From NCBI GenBank assembly GCA_937926025.1, contig CALANQ010000522.1, positions 1 through 8,518 of the forward strand: a stretch of 8,518 bases of DNA, read 5' to 3'. The notes under the pieces are model-generated. The model saw nothing but the letters and a program-made list of their open reading frames with translations, was not told the origin of the DNA and did no database searches. The position numbers were made by a program, and so were the translations under genes. Numbering within the stretch: the stretch's first letter is position 1; the number at the start of each line of letters is the position of its first letter. The DNA comes from an uncultured Acidimicrobiales bacterium. GTDB taxonomy: Bacteria > Actinomycetota > Acidimicrobiia > Acidimicrobiales > Iamiaceae. Shown here in pieces: positions 1-7,837 of the stretch.

Positions 1-98
1 CCCTGCTCCGCCTCCGCGCCGCCCGTGCCGCCCGCGGGTAGCTTCGGCGCGACGCGGGTGCAGGAACATCGAAGAACGGAAGCCGGGAGCACCGCACC
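1..98 (+). other. Left-edge segment: leader of the first gene, possibly the tail of a truncated upstream gene
   Basis: No complete gene is visible here. The third forward frame reads LLRLRAARAARG and stops at a TAG at 39-41, with G or C in nearly all third positions, so it could be the last residues of a plus-strand gene cut off by the window edge; 12 codons are too few to decide. The first forward frame is also open, up to a TGA at 100-102 that would overlap the ATG at 99, but its third-position GC falls in the second half and it reads unconvincingly. A loose inverted repeat (CCCGCG at 31-36, CGCGGG at 53-58) is unremarkable at this GC content. GGGAG at 85-89 is a fair ribosome binding site for the gene starting at 99. 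Confidence 0.3.
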
Positions 99-785
99 AT
101 GACCGACGAAGACCAGCCGACGTCCCCCGCGCCGGAAGGCGAGCCCGCTGACGAACCCGCGATGATCGGGCTGCCCCGCGACAAGGCGGTGCGCATCACC
201 CAGATCGGGCTGCTCGTCCTCGCCCTCCTCGTGGTCGGGATCGTGCTGCTCATGAAGGCGGGCGATGACGACGACGCCAAGAGCGCCGACTCGAAGACCA
301 AGACCGAGCAGGGCGATGGCGAGGGCGACGGCAAGGCCGAGAAGGAGAAGGCCGACTGGCCGGCCGAGGTCGGCGGGCGGCCACCCGCGCTGGGCAAGCG
401 CGGCCAGACCGCCTCGGAGGTCACGCCCACCGGCGATGCCGAGCCCGGCGTCTACGTCTGGAACGACTTCGACGGCTGGCACCTCTGGGTGCTGAACGGC
501 GACGGCGTCCCCGCCGTCTCGGGCACCATCACCAGCAACGACGACATGGCCAAGGGCGACCCGGCGGTCAGCGACGCGGGCACCGTGACCCTCGAGGGCA
601 AGACGATCTCGTTCGACCTCCCCACAGACCCCCAGCTGGTGGGCGTCGACTTCAACCCGGGGTTCTTCGGCAAGAACCTCGTCATCACGCTCGATGGGCC
701 GGACGGACCGGTGGACCAGAAGCTGGTGCACCTGGGATCGAAGGCGGCGCCGGCGCCCTATCCGCTGGTCATCTCGAAGCAGTAG
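99..785 (+). CDS. Single-pass membrane protein with WNDFDGWHLWV-signature extracytoplasmic domain (paralogue 1)
   Basis: I do not recognise this protein as a named family. Visible parts of the 228-residue product are: an acidic, proline-rich N-terminus (about 1-25); a short basic stretch (RDKAVR, 27-32); one hydrophobic helix (about 36-52); an Asp/Lys/Glu-rich low-complexity linker starting DDDD (53-86); and a compact C-terminal domain (87-228). The basic residues before the helix and acidic residues after it suggest the N-terminus is inside and the domain outside. There is no lipobox or cleavable signal. Domain landmarks are WPAEVGGRP (87-95), GVYVWNDFDGWHLWV (117-131), VSGTITS (140-146) and VDFNPGF (183-189). 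All recur in the next gene, which is about 40-45% identical over the domain by hand alignment. The aromatic, Asp-rich core could bind a ligand, but that is speculation. The ATG start is backed by GGGAG nine bases upstream and gives a sensible topology. Confidence 0.85.
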   Translation: MTDEDQPTSPAPEGEPADEPAMIGLPRDKAVRITQIGLLVLALLVVGIVLLMKAGDDDDAKSADSKTKTEQGDGEGDGKAEKEKADWPAEVGGRPPALGKRGQTASEVTPTGDAEPGVYVWNDFDGWHLWVLNGDGVPAVSGTITSNDDMAKGDPAVSDAGTVTLEGKTISFDLPTDPQLVGVDFNPGFFGKNLVITLDGPDGPVDQKLVHLGSKAAPAPYPLVISKQ

Positions 786-817
786 GGGCCCGGCCCCGTG
801 GCCGACGGACCGGCCCC
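785..817 (+). terminator. Possible weak hairpin after paralogue 1
   Basis: GGGGCC (785-790, sharing its first base with the stop codon) can pair with GGCCCC (812-817). An inner CCGT/ACGG stem with a GGCCG loop (796-808) fits inside it. No T-tract follows, and GC-rich spacers form such structures easily, so this may be only attenuation or chance. Confidence 0.22.
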
Positions 818-824
818 GCTCCGC

Positions 825-830
825 TAGGGT
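825..830 (+). promoter_or_regulatory. Possible -10 box for paralogue 2
   Basis: TAGGGT in the 122-bp gap between the two paralogues fits the TANNNT pattern common in actinobacterial promoters. The hexamer 17 bp upstream (CCGACG, 802-807) matches the -35 consensus at only three positions. If real, paralogue 2 and the small gene after it could be expressed separately from paralogue 1. Confidence 0.2.
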
Positions 831-907
831 CCCCGGCGCCCGTCCATCGCGGCGGGCACGCGGCAACCAGCCGCTCCGGGGGGCGGACCACACGAGGATG
901 AGACCCG

Positions 908-1711
908 GTGAGCGAAGCGCAGGAACCCGACCACGGATCGCACGAGGAACCTGAGATCGAGGCCGCGGGTGGCGCACCCGAACCCGAGCTCGGCTCCGAC
1001 GGCGACACGATCAAGGTCGATGGCACCGACGACGGGATCGAGGGCGACGGGATCGACGACCCGGGCCCGAAGGCACCGGCCCAGCCCGTCACGGTCACGC
1101 TCACGGCCAACCAGATCGGCATCATCGGCGGCGTGGTGGTGGTGATCATCGTGGTGCTGATCGCGGCCCTGCTCGCCAAGGGCGGCGGCTCGAGCAGCAC
1201 CAGCAACGGGGATTCGGGCCTGGTGGGCTCGGCCGACGCCGCCGGGGCCACCACCACGGCGGTGGTCAAGAAGCGCTGGCCCGCCGAGGTCGGAGGTCGC
1301 CCGGCCCCGTTCGGCGATCGGGGCCAGGCTGCGGGCGACCCCGGCGATGCCCAGCCGGGCCTCTACCTCTGGAACGACTTCGACGGCTGGCACCTCTGGG
1401 TGGTCCAGGGCGACGGCATCGGGCCGGTCTCGGGCACCATCACCAGCACGGCCGACGTCACCAAGGCGGTGTCGGCCCTGCCCGACGACCCCGGCGCATC
1501 CATCCAGATCGACGGCAAGACCATCCGCTACGACTTCTCGAAGGGCACCGCGCCGGTCCAGGGCGTCGACTTCAACCCGGGGTTCCGGGTCGAGTCCCTC
1601 ACCGTCGTGGCCACCGGAGCCGGAGGCTCGCTGCCGGCCGATTCGTTCCACGTCGGCAAGGCCATGGCAGCCGAACCGCTGCCCTACACCGTCAGCCTCG
1701 TCGACGGGTGA
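908..1711 (+). CDS. Single-pass membrane protein with WNDFDGWHLWV-signature extracytoplasmic domain (paralogue 2)
   Basis: A 267-residue protein of unknown function, paralogous to the gene ending at 785. Its N-terminal segment (1-60) is longer and strongly acidic (many Asp/Glu/Gly, very few basic residues). One long hydrophobic helix follows (about 69-90, rich in Val and Ile), then a Gly/Ser/Thr/Ala linker (91-120) and the conserved domain (about 123-267). The domain carries WPAEVGGRP (124-132), GLYLWNDFDGWHLWV (151-165), VSGTITS (174-180) and VDFNPGF (220-226). The linker lacks the charged repeats of paralogue 1, so only the outer domain and the one-helix layout are conserved; this points to selection on that domain. 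The GTG start is preceded by GAGGA at 894-898, nine bases away. The stop overlaps the start of a 38-codon reading frame, suggesting translational coupling. Tandem duplication followed by divergence is the simplest origin. Confidence 0.85.
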   Translation: MSEAQEPDHGSHEEPEIEAAGGAPEPELGSDGDTIKVDGTDDGIEGDGIDDPGPKAPAQPVTVTLTANQIGIIGGVVVVIIVVLIAALLAKGGGSSSTSNGDSGLVGSADAAGATTTAVVKKRWPAEVGGRPAPFGDRGQAAGDPGDAQPGLYLWNDFDGWHLWVVQGDGIGPVSGTITSTADVTKAVSALPDDPGASIQIDGKTIRYDFSKGTAPVQGVDFNPGFRVESLTVVATGAGGSLPADSFHVGKAMAAEPLPYTVSLVDG

Positions 1712-1824
1712 GCGCTCCGGCCGCTCGCACGCGCGGCACGGCGCTGGCCGTGCTGGTCACGGTGGCGGTGGTCCTGGGCCTGCTCGCGGCCATGGTGGTG
1801 CTGCGCACCACCCCCGGGCCGTGA
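1708..1824 (+). CDS. 38-aa single-helix membrane microprotein, coupled to paralogue 2
   Basis: This short frame starts at a GTG that overlaps the previous stop in a GTGA arrangement, the same junction seen at dnaK-grpE and dnaJ-hspR in this window. It encodes 38 residues: a short N-terminus with two Arg (MSAPAARTRG), an uninterrupted hydrophobic run of about 20 residues (11-31, Ala/Val/Leu) and a short tail LRTTPGP. The composition fits one membrane helix, N-terminus inside. No clear Shine-Dalgarno sequence precedes it, so translation would depend on ribosomes finishing paralogue 2. It stops 10 bp before the opposing glycosyltransferase gene. It may be an accessory subunit of the paralogue proteins or simply an unselected short frame. 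The overlap and the amphipathic order (basic, hydrophobic, polar) favour a real gene, but no homologue is known to me. Confidence 0.5.
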   Translation: MSAPAARTRGTALAVLVTVAVVLGLLAAMVVLRTTPGP

Positions 1825-1836
1825 GCGGCCGCGCTC
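1823..1836. terminator. Possible short bidirectional hairpin between convergent genes
   Basis: GAGCG (1823-1827) and CGCTC (1832-1836) are perfect complements around a 4-base loop, sitting exactly where the plus-strand module and the minus-strand glycosyltransferase gene converge. The 5-bp stem without a T-tract is weak, so its role as a shared terminator is inferred mainly from position. Confidence 0.25.
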
Positions 1837-3559
1837 AGGTCCCCGGCTGGATGCGCCACAGCTCCATGTAGACCTCGCCGCCGATGGCCTGCGACGCCAC
1901 CAGGGTCCCGTGCGTCCGCAGCGCGTCGGCCACCGTCGGGTTGAGGCCTCGCTGAGCCTTGAGCACGTAGACCACCGCGTAGTCCGGGGCGCCCTCGATC
2001 TCGCCGTTCCAGCCGCCCACGAGCCGACCGCAGGGGACGGCGTCGGACACGAACCACTCGATCGAGATGGTCACATCGGCGCACCCCTCCCCTTCGTGGG
2101 TGCGGATGTACTCGCCGGCCGTCTCGATGCCCTCGCCCCATCCCAGCGGGATCCAGTGTCGGGCGGCCGCCTGGCCACCCACCACCGGATCGGCGTAGCT
2201 GATGGAGTACGGCGCCAACGTGAGCACGTAGATCGAGACGAGCGCGGCGCCGACGAACCCGGCCGATCGGAGCCCGGCGGCCACCGTCGGCCGGCGCACC
2301 GCCACCACGTCGAACGTCCGCACGGCCGCCACCGCCACCCCGACGGCCAGGAACGGGACGAGCACCAGGGCGTACCGGTCGTAGATCTTCTCCGCGGTGG
2401 CGATGATCACCACGTAGACCCCGAGGACCGCCACGACGGCCGCGGTGAACCCGGGCACCGCGCTGCGCACGGGCCCGACGAGGACCCGGCGCCACACCGA
2501 GACGACGGCCGCGGCAGCGGCGGACAGCAGCAGCCAGGGGCTGATCCGGAAGAGGGTGGCCACCGGGTAGAACCACAGCCCGGGAGGCTGGTCGCTGCGA
2601 CCGGCGAAGAACACCCCGTTGGGGTCGTCGGCCTGGGTGGCGGACCGGCGCAGCGCGCTCAGCTGGGTCATCGGCGATACCCAGGTGGCCGGCCACAGCA
2701 CCACGAACACCACCAGGGTCACCGCGCCCGCGATCGCGACCAGCACCGCCCACCGCCGCGCCCGCGCGGCCAGGGCCCCGTCGCCTCGCCGCCGGTGCGT
2801 GGCCCACGACGCCAGCGGAAGCGCGACCAGCGCCCCACCCACCAGCACCAGTGCGTTCAGCTTGGTGAGCATCGCCAGCCCGAAGAACGCGCCGGACACC
2901 ACCGCCCACGTCCCGGCCCGCCCCCAGATGCCGCGCGCCGCCACACCGGCAGGCGGCTCGGCGTCATCGACCCCGACGCGGGCGTCGAGGGCCTGACCGG
3001 CCACGGCCAGCGCCACGAAGCCGGCGAAGGAGAACATGGTCACGTAGGCGTCGGTGTGGAGGATCCCGCTGTGACCGACCAGCCACGGCTCGACCGCGAG
3101 CAGCAGCCCGACGATCAATCCGACCCGCCGGCCGTAGAGCAGCGCGACCATCACGATGATCGCCCAGAGGGTGAGGGAGCTGAAGAACGCCACCACCAGG
3201 TGGCTGGCCCGCAGGACCGACGTCCCCTCCGGCGATCCCCGCTCGGTGCGATCGACCAGACCGACGTGGGCACCGAGGTCGGCCAGGTTCCAGCCGATCG
3301 TGCCGCTCCACATCGTGGTCACGCCCGGCATGGTGGCCAGCTGGCCCTCGGGGGCGGCGGTGGCCCGGTCGAGGTCGAGGTGGCGCACCGCCTCACGGAA
3401 CGCGACCGACCGCCCGGACCAGGACCGCTCGTCGAACGTCTGCACCACGGGGCCCGGCGCCCAGGCCCGCAGGATCATCGCCAGGAGGGCGAGCAGGAGG
3501 GGGAGCTTGACCGCCCACCGCCAGGTCGGGCTGGAGCCATCGATTCCGCCATCGACCAT
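1835..3559 (-). CDS. GT39/ArnT-PMT-like polytopic membrane glycosyltransferase
   Basis: A 574-residue integral membrane protein of the GT-C fold, in the family of dolichyl/polyprenyl-phosphate-mannose protein mannosyltransferases and ArnT. These enzymes move a sugar from a polyprenyl-phosphate donor to an acceptor on the outer face of the membrane. The first helix (about 17-33) leads into TFDERSW (41-47), whose Asp-Glu pair (D43, E44) fits the catalytic acidic site in the first external loop. HTDA (168-171) fits the second conserved acidic loop. FFAGRSDQPPGLWFYP (317-332) and EKIYDRY (390-396) match conserved loop segments of the family, and GWGEGIETAGEYI (473-485) near the C-terminal soluble part is typical of uncharacterised bacterial members. 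About ten or more hydrophobic helices are present. The donor and acceptor cannot be told from sequence. The ATG start has AGGA (3569-3572) eight bases upstream. It lies 54 bp after hspR on the same strand. Confidence 0.88.
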   Translation of the reverse strand: MVDGGIDGSSPTWRWAVKLPLLLALLAMILRAWAPGPVVQTFDERSWSGRSVAFREAVRHLDLDRATAAPEGQLATMPGVTTMWSGTIGWNLADLGAHVGLVDRTERGSPEGTSVLRASHLVVAFFSSLTLWAIIVMVALLYGRRVGLIVGLLLAVEPWLVGHSGILHTDAYVTMFSFAGFVALAVAGQALDARVGVDDAEPPAGVAARGIWGRAGTWAVVSGAFFGLAMLTKLNALVLVGGALVALPLASWATHRRRGDGALAARARRWAVLVAIAGAVTLVVFVVLWPATWVSPMTQLSALRRSATQADDPNGVFFAGRSDQPPGLWFYPVATLFRISPWLLLSAAAAAVVSVWRRVLVGPVRSAVPGFTAAVVAVLGVYVVIIATAEKIYDRYALVLVPFLAVGVAVAAVRTFDVVAVRRPTVAAGLRSAGFVGAALVSIYVLTLAPYSISYADPVVGGQAAARHWIPLGWGEGIETAGEYIRTHEGEGCADVTISIEWFVSDAVPCGRLVGGWNGEIEGAPDYAVVYVLKAQRGLNPTVADALRTHGTLVASQAIGGEVYMELWRIQPGT

Positions 3560-3590
3560 GGGGTGGGATCCTAGGCACCGGCCTCGGCGA

Positions 3591-3609
3591 CCGGAGACCC
3601 GGGGTCCGG
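3591..3609 (-). terminator. Weak imperfect hairpin between hspR and the glycosyltransferase gene
   Basis: CCGGA (3591-3595) pairs with TCCGG (3605-3609), with two mismatches and a small GC core between them, in the 54-bp gap after hspR. There is no T-tract. It is a poor terminator, so read-through from the heat-shock operon into the glycosyltransferase gene cannot be ruled out. Confidence 0.2.
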
Positions 3610-3613
3610 GGCG

Positions 3614-3997
3614 TCAGCGGCGGCGGCGCTTGCCCTCGAAGAGCACCACGGACTGGTGCACGGGGACCAGGTCGTAGCGGTTGGCCCGCTCGACGTCCTC
3701 GACCGCGCGCTGGGCGGCGGCCCGGGTGGCCTCCAGCTCGGCGCGCAGCTGGCGGACCTCGCGCTCGAGCTCCAGGACCCGCTCGACGCCGGCCAGGTTC
3801 AGCCCAGCGTTGGTGAGGTCCTGGATGCGCTTGAGAAGGTCGATGTCGGCATCGGAGTAGCGGCGGCTGCCGCCGGACGTGCGGGCCGGGTCGACCAGGC
3901 CCTTGCGCTCGTAGATGCGCAGGGTCTGGGGGTGGACCCCGGCCAGCTCCGCGGCGACCGAGATGACGTAGACGGCGTGGTCGGGTGAGCGGCTCAC
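3614..3997 (-). CDS. hspR: HspR, MerR-family heat-shock repressor
   Basis: A 127-residue transcriptional repressor. In actinobacteria HspR binds HAIR operators upstream of dnaK, with DnaK acting as co-repressor, so free DnaK shuts off its own operon and unfolded protein relieves repression. The N-terminal MerR-type winged helix-turn-helix is clear: VISVAAELAGVHPQTLRIYE (11-30), the RKGLVDP turn (31-37) and wing SGGSRRYSDADI (41-52), followed by LLKRIQDLTNAGLNLAGVERVLELE (54-78). A heptad-like Glu/Arg/Leu stretch (about 76-105) would be a coiled coil for dimerisation, and the protein ends in a basic tail (KRRRR). No metal- or thiol-sensing Cys is present, as expected for HspR. The GTG start shares four bases (GTGA) with the end of dnaJ, so translation is probably coupled. 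Its place as the last gene after dnaJ is the classical actinobacterial arrangement. Confidence 0.95.
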   Translation of the reverse strand: MSRSPDHAVYVISVAAELAGVHPQTLRIYERKGLVDPARTSGGSRRYSDADIDLLKRIQDLTNAGLNLAGVERVLELEREVRQLRAELEATRAAAQRAVEDVERANRYDLVPVHQSVVLFEGKRRRR

Positions 3998-5175
3998 GTG
4001 GTGCCTCCCTCGGGTGACGAGGCGAACAGGTGCTGGCGCGGCGATTCGGTGGCGGCGGCGGCGAGCGCCTCGATGGCGGCCCGCTCCTCGTCCGACAGCT
4101 TCGCAGGAACCGCCACCTCCACGCTGACCATCAGGTCGCCGGTGCCCTTGGCCGTGGCCACGCCGCGGCCCTTCACCCGGAACGTCTTGCCGGCCCGGGT
4201 GCCGGCGGGGATGCGGACCTTCACCGACGCCCCGTCGATGGTGGGCACGGCGATGTCGGCGCCGAGCGCCGCCTCGGCGAACGTGATGGGGACCGTGACG
4301 CGCAGGTTGCGGCCGTCCATGGCGAACACCGGGTGGGGCTCGACCCGGCAGGTGACGTACAGGTCACCGGGCTGGCCGCCCTGGCGGCCCGGATCGCCCC
4401 GGCCCTTCAGGCGGATGCGCTGGCCGTCGTGCACCCCGGCCGGGATGCGGACCTTGATCTCCCGGGGCCGGCGCTCCACGCCGTTGCCCCGGCAGGTGGG
4501 GCAGGGGTGCTCGATGATCTGGCCGCGCCCGGCGCAGTTGGGGCACGGCCGCGACATGGCGAACATGCCCTGGTTGTCGTCGACGACGCCCCGCCCGGCG
4601 CAGACCGGGCAGCGCGTCGGGGTGGTGCCGGGCTCCGCGCCGGAGCCCGAGCAGGTGTGGCACACGGCGTCGCTGACCAGGTGGAGCGACGTCGACAGGC
4701 CAGCAACGGCATCGGTGAAGTCCAGGTGCAGCTCCGCCTCGAGGTCGGCGCCGCGCTGGGGACCGGTGGCGCGCGAGCGGCCGCCACGTCCCCCGCCACC
4801 CCCGAAGAGGTTGCCGAGGACGTCGCCCAGGCCGCCGCCACCTCCGCTCATGTCGAAGGTGAAGCCGCCGGGGCCGCCGAACCCGCCGGGGCCACCGGGC
4901 CCGGGGCCGCCGAAGCCGCCCATCCCACCCATCGGGCCGAGGGCGCGCACCTCGTCGTACTCCTTGCGCTTCTCGGTGTCGCCGACCACGTCGTAGGCCG
5001 ACGACACCTCCTTGAAGCGCTCCTCGGCGGCGGCATCGCCCGGGTTGGCGTCGGGGTGCAGCTCCCGCGCCAGCTTCCGGTAGGCGCGGGTGATCTCCTT
5101 GGCGTCGGCCTTCTCGTCGACGCCGAGGACCTCGTAGTAGTTCTTCTCGAACCAGTCCCGCGGCGGGTTGTTCAC
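3994..5175 (-). CDS. dnaJ: DnaJ (Hsp40), type I J-domain co-chaperone
   Basis: A 393-residue cytoplasmic co-chaperone that delivers unfolded clients to DnaK and stimulates its ATPase. The domain order is complete. The J-domain (about 11-77) starts KNYYEVLGV and has the essential HPD tripeptide at 40-42. A Gly/Phe/Met/Pro-rich segment follows (80-139), including GGGGG runs and DVLGNLFGGGGG. The zinc-binding region has four CxxCxGxG motifs (Cys pairs 172/175, 189/192, 211/214, 225/228). The C-terminal substrate-binding domains run from about 237 to 360 (KVRIPAGVHDGQRIRLKGRG and a second KVRIPAGTRAGKTFRVKGRG copy). Every key residue is present and the length is normal. The extra residues before the J-domain (MNNPPRDWFE) match the actinobacterial form. 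The GTG start is preceded by GCGAGG about six bases upstream, lying just after the grpE stop, 13 bp away. The gene ends in a GTGA overlap with hspR. Confidence 0.97.
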   Translation of the reverse strand: MNNPPRDWFEKNYYEVLGVDEKADAKEITRAYRKLARELHPDANPGDAAAEERFKEVSSAYDVVGDTEKRKEYDEVRALGPMGGMGGFGGPGPGGPGGFGGPGGFTFDMSGGGGGLGDVLGNLFGGGGGRGGRSRATGPQRGADLEAELHLDFTDAVAGLSTSLHLVSDAVCHTCSGSGAEPGTTPTRCPVCAGRGVVDDNQGMFAMSRPCPNCAGRGQIIEHPCPTCRGNGVERRPREIKVRIPAGVHDGQRIRLKGRGDPGRQGGQPGDLYVTCRVEPHPVFAMDGRNLRVTVPITFAEAALGADIAVPTIDGASVKVRIPAGTRAGKTFRVKGRGVATAKGTGDLMVSVEVAVPAKLSDEERAAIEALAAAATESPRQHLFASSPEGGTT

Positions 5176-5188
5176 GGGTGCCTCGCCT

Positions 5189-5772
5189 TCAGCCCTTCAC
5201 CTTGACCATGGCGGGGCGGATGACGCGGCCCTGCCAGGCGTAGCCGGGGCGCAGGACGTCGGAGACGACCGTGGCGTCCTGGTCCTCGTAGGCGGGCTCG
5301 TGCATGACGGCCTCGTGCCAGGTGGGGTCGAACTCGTCGCCCATCGGGTCGATCCGCTCCAGGCCGCGCTTCTCCAGCGTCTGGAGCAGGGCGGCGAAGA
5401 TGGGCTCGACCTCGGCGGCGCCGTGGGAGACGGCGCCGTCGCAGGCGTCGAGGACGGGGAGCAGCTGCTCCACCAGGTCCGCCACGCGCCGGACGACCTC
5501 GTCGTCGAGCTGCTTGGCGGCGCGCTTGCGGTGGTTCTCGAACTCGGCCTGGGTGCGCCGGGCGAGGTCGAGGTACTCGTCGCGCTCGACCGTGGTGGTC
5601 TCGAGCAGCTCGACGAGCTCCTCGACCGACGTGGCGTCGTCGACGACCTCGCCGACGAGCTCGTCCTCGATGAGGGCCTCGACGTCGACCTCGGTCCCAG
5701 CCTCGGCCTCGGCGTCAGCGTCGGGGCCGGGAGGCGCGGCGGCCTCCTCGACCCCGGGATCGTGGGCGTCGC

Positions 5773-5776
<4 letters not shown>
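5189..5776 (-). CDS. grpE: GrpE, nucleotide exchange factor for DnaK
   Basis: A 195-residue cytoplasmic protein that works as a dimer to release ADP from DnaK and reset the chaperone cycle. The first 48 residues are disordered-looking and very acidic. A long helix (about 50-105) contains the family core RRTQAEFENHRKRAAKQ (73-89) and then LVEQLLPVLDACDGAV (101-116). The C-terminal beta domain carries the family signature around GDEFDPTWHEAV (146-157), followed by VLRPGYAWQGRVIRPAMVKV (174-193). The length is typical. The GTG start overlaps the dnaK stop by four bases (GTGA), so the two are probably translated in a coupled way. An Asn-His-Arg-Lys-Arg core replaces the commoner NYRKR or NFRKR, a conservative difference. 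Confidence 0.96.
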
Positions 5777-7626
<1,850 letters not shown>

Positions 7627-7634
7627 GGGTACTG

Positions 7635-7640
7635 CTCCTC
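7635..7640 (-). promoter_or_regulatory. Strong ribosome binding site of dnaK
   Basis: Read on the minus strand this is GAGGAG, eight bases before the ATG, the best Shine-Dalgarno sequence in the window. It fixes the dnaK start and fits a highly translated chaperone gene. Confidence 0.8.
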
Positions 7641-7659
7641 TTATCTGGGGTCTTGGACG

Positions 7660-7676
7660 GCAGCCTAGCGGGCTGC
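7660..7676 (-). other. Hairpin in the dnaK mRNA leader
   Basis: GCAGCC (7660-7665) and GGCTGC (7671-7676) are perfect complements around a 5-base loop. On the minus-strand transcript the stem lies within the predicted leader of about 65 nt, ending roughly 20 nt before the ribosome binding site. It does not cover that site, so it is not an obvious RNA thermometer; it may stabilise the 5' end or be incidental. Confidence 0.35.
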
Positions 7677-7698
7677 GGAGATCAGGTGAACGCCTGCA

Positions 7699-7727
7699 AG
7701 TATAAAAGTTGAGTGTCTGATTATCAA
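7699..7727 (-). promoter_or_regulatory. Near-consensus vegetative sigma promoter of the dnaK operon
   Basis: On the minus strand, TTGATA (-35, at 7722-7727) and TATACT (-10, at 7699-7704) are separated by exactly 17 bp. Each box differs from the consensus at one position. This AT-rich patch is conspicuous in an otherwise very GC-rich region. Transcription should begin around 7691-7694, giving a leader of about 65 nt. A strong housekeeping promoter held down by a repressor is the expected design for an HspR-controlled operon. Confidence 0.82.
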
Positions 7728-7728
7728 C
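7708..7728 (-). promoter_or_regulatory. HAIR-like operator, putative HspR binding site
   Basis: On the minus strand this reads GTTGATA-N7-ACTCAAC. The HAIR consensus is CTTGAGT-N7-ACTCAAG, so the geometry (7-7-7, 21 bp) is exact. The right arm matches at 6 of 7 positions and the left at 4 of 7. A 6-bp perfect inverted repeat (AGTTGA/TCAACT) forms its outer edges. The left arm contains the -35 box and the rest fills the spacer, so bound HspR would block RNA polymerase. The hspR gene at the end of the same operon makes this assignment strong. Confidence 0.78.
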
Positions 7729-7774
7729 TCGGGACGGTCCGATGCGCCGCCGCAGGTCAGCGGACCGTGACGCG

Positions 7775-7807
7775 CCGGATCCCGGGGCACGTCGCCCCGG
7801 GATCCGG
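7775..7807 (-). terminator. Perfect 14-bp-stem hairpin, probable terminator of the right-edge gene
   Basis: CCGGATCCCGGGGC (7775-7788) and GCCCCGGGATCCGG (7794-7807) are perfect complements around a 5-base loop. The hairpin lies 30 bp beyond the stop of the minus-strand gene ending at 7838 and about 47 bp before the dnaK operator. No T-tract follows on the minus strand, which is common for GC-rich actinobacterial terminators. It would insulate the dnaK promoter from upstream transcription. Confidence 0.7.
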
Positions 7808-7837
7808 TTCGTCGCTCGGGATCGCAGCTCCGCCGGT

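Noticed and set aside
457..1402. Exact 35-base repeat (457-491 and 1368-1402) and 25-base repeat (641-665 and 1561-1585), considered as a mobile repeat or recent gene conversion.
   Set aside because: Both lie in the same codon frame of the most conserved protein blocks. Strong third-position C/G preference with conserved residues explains the identity without recent exchange.
1910..3574. A 554-codon plus-strand open frame opposite the glycosyltransferase gene.
   Set aside because: Its product is dominated by His, Arg, Pro and Gly with no domain-like pattern. The opposite strand encodes a clear polytopic enzyme, and long antisense open frames are expected at this GC content.
4790..4935. GC-rich repetitive tract within dnaJ, considered as a tandem repeat or array.
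   Set aside because: It encodes the normal Gly/Phe-rich segment of DnaJ; the repetition follows from Gly and Pro codons.
7708..7730. CIRCE element (HrcA operator).
   Set aside because: The CIRCE arms TTAGCACTC/GAGTGCTAA with 9-bp spacing are absent. The repeat fits the HAIR layout, and hspR rather than hrcA is in the operon.
7775..7807. Long perfect palindrome considered as an attachment site or recombination site.
   Set aside because: No integrase, second copy or transposon gene is nearby, and its place 30 bp after a stop codon suits a terminator better.
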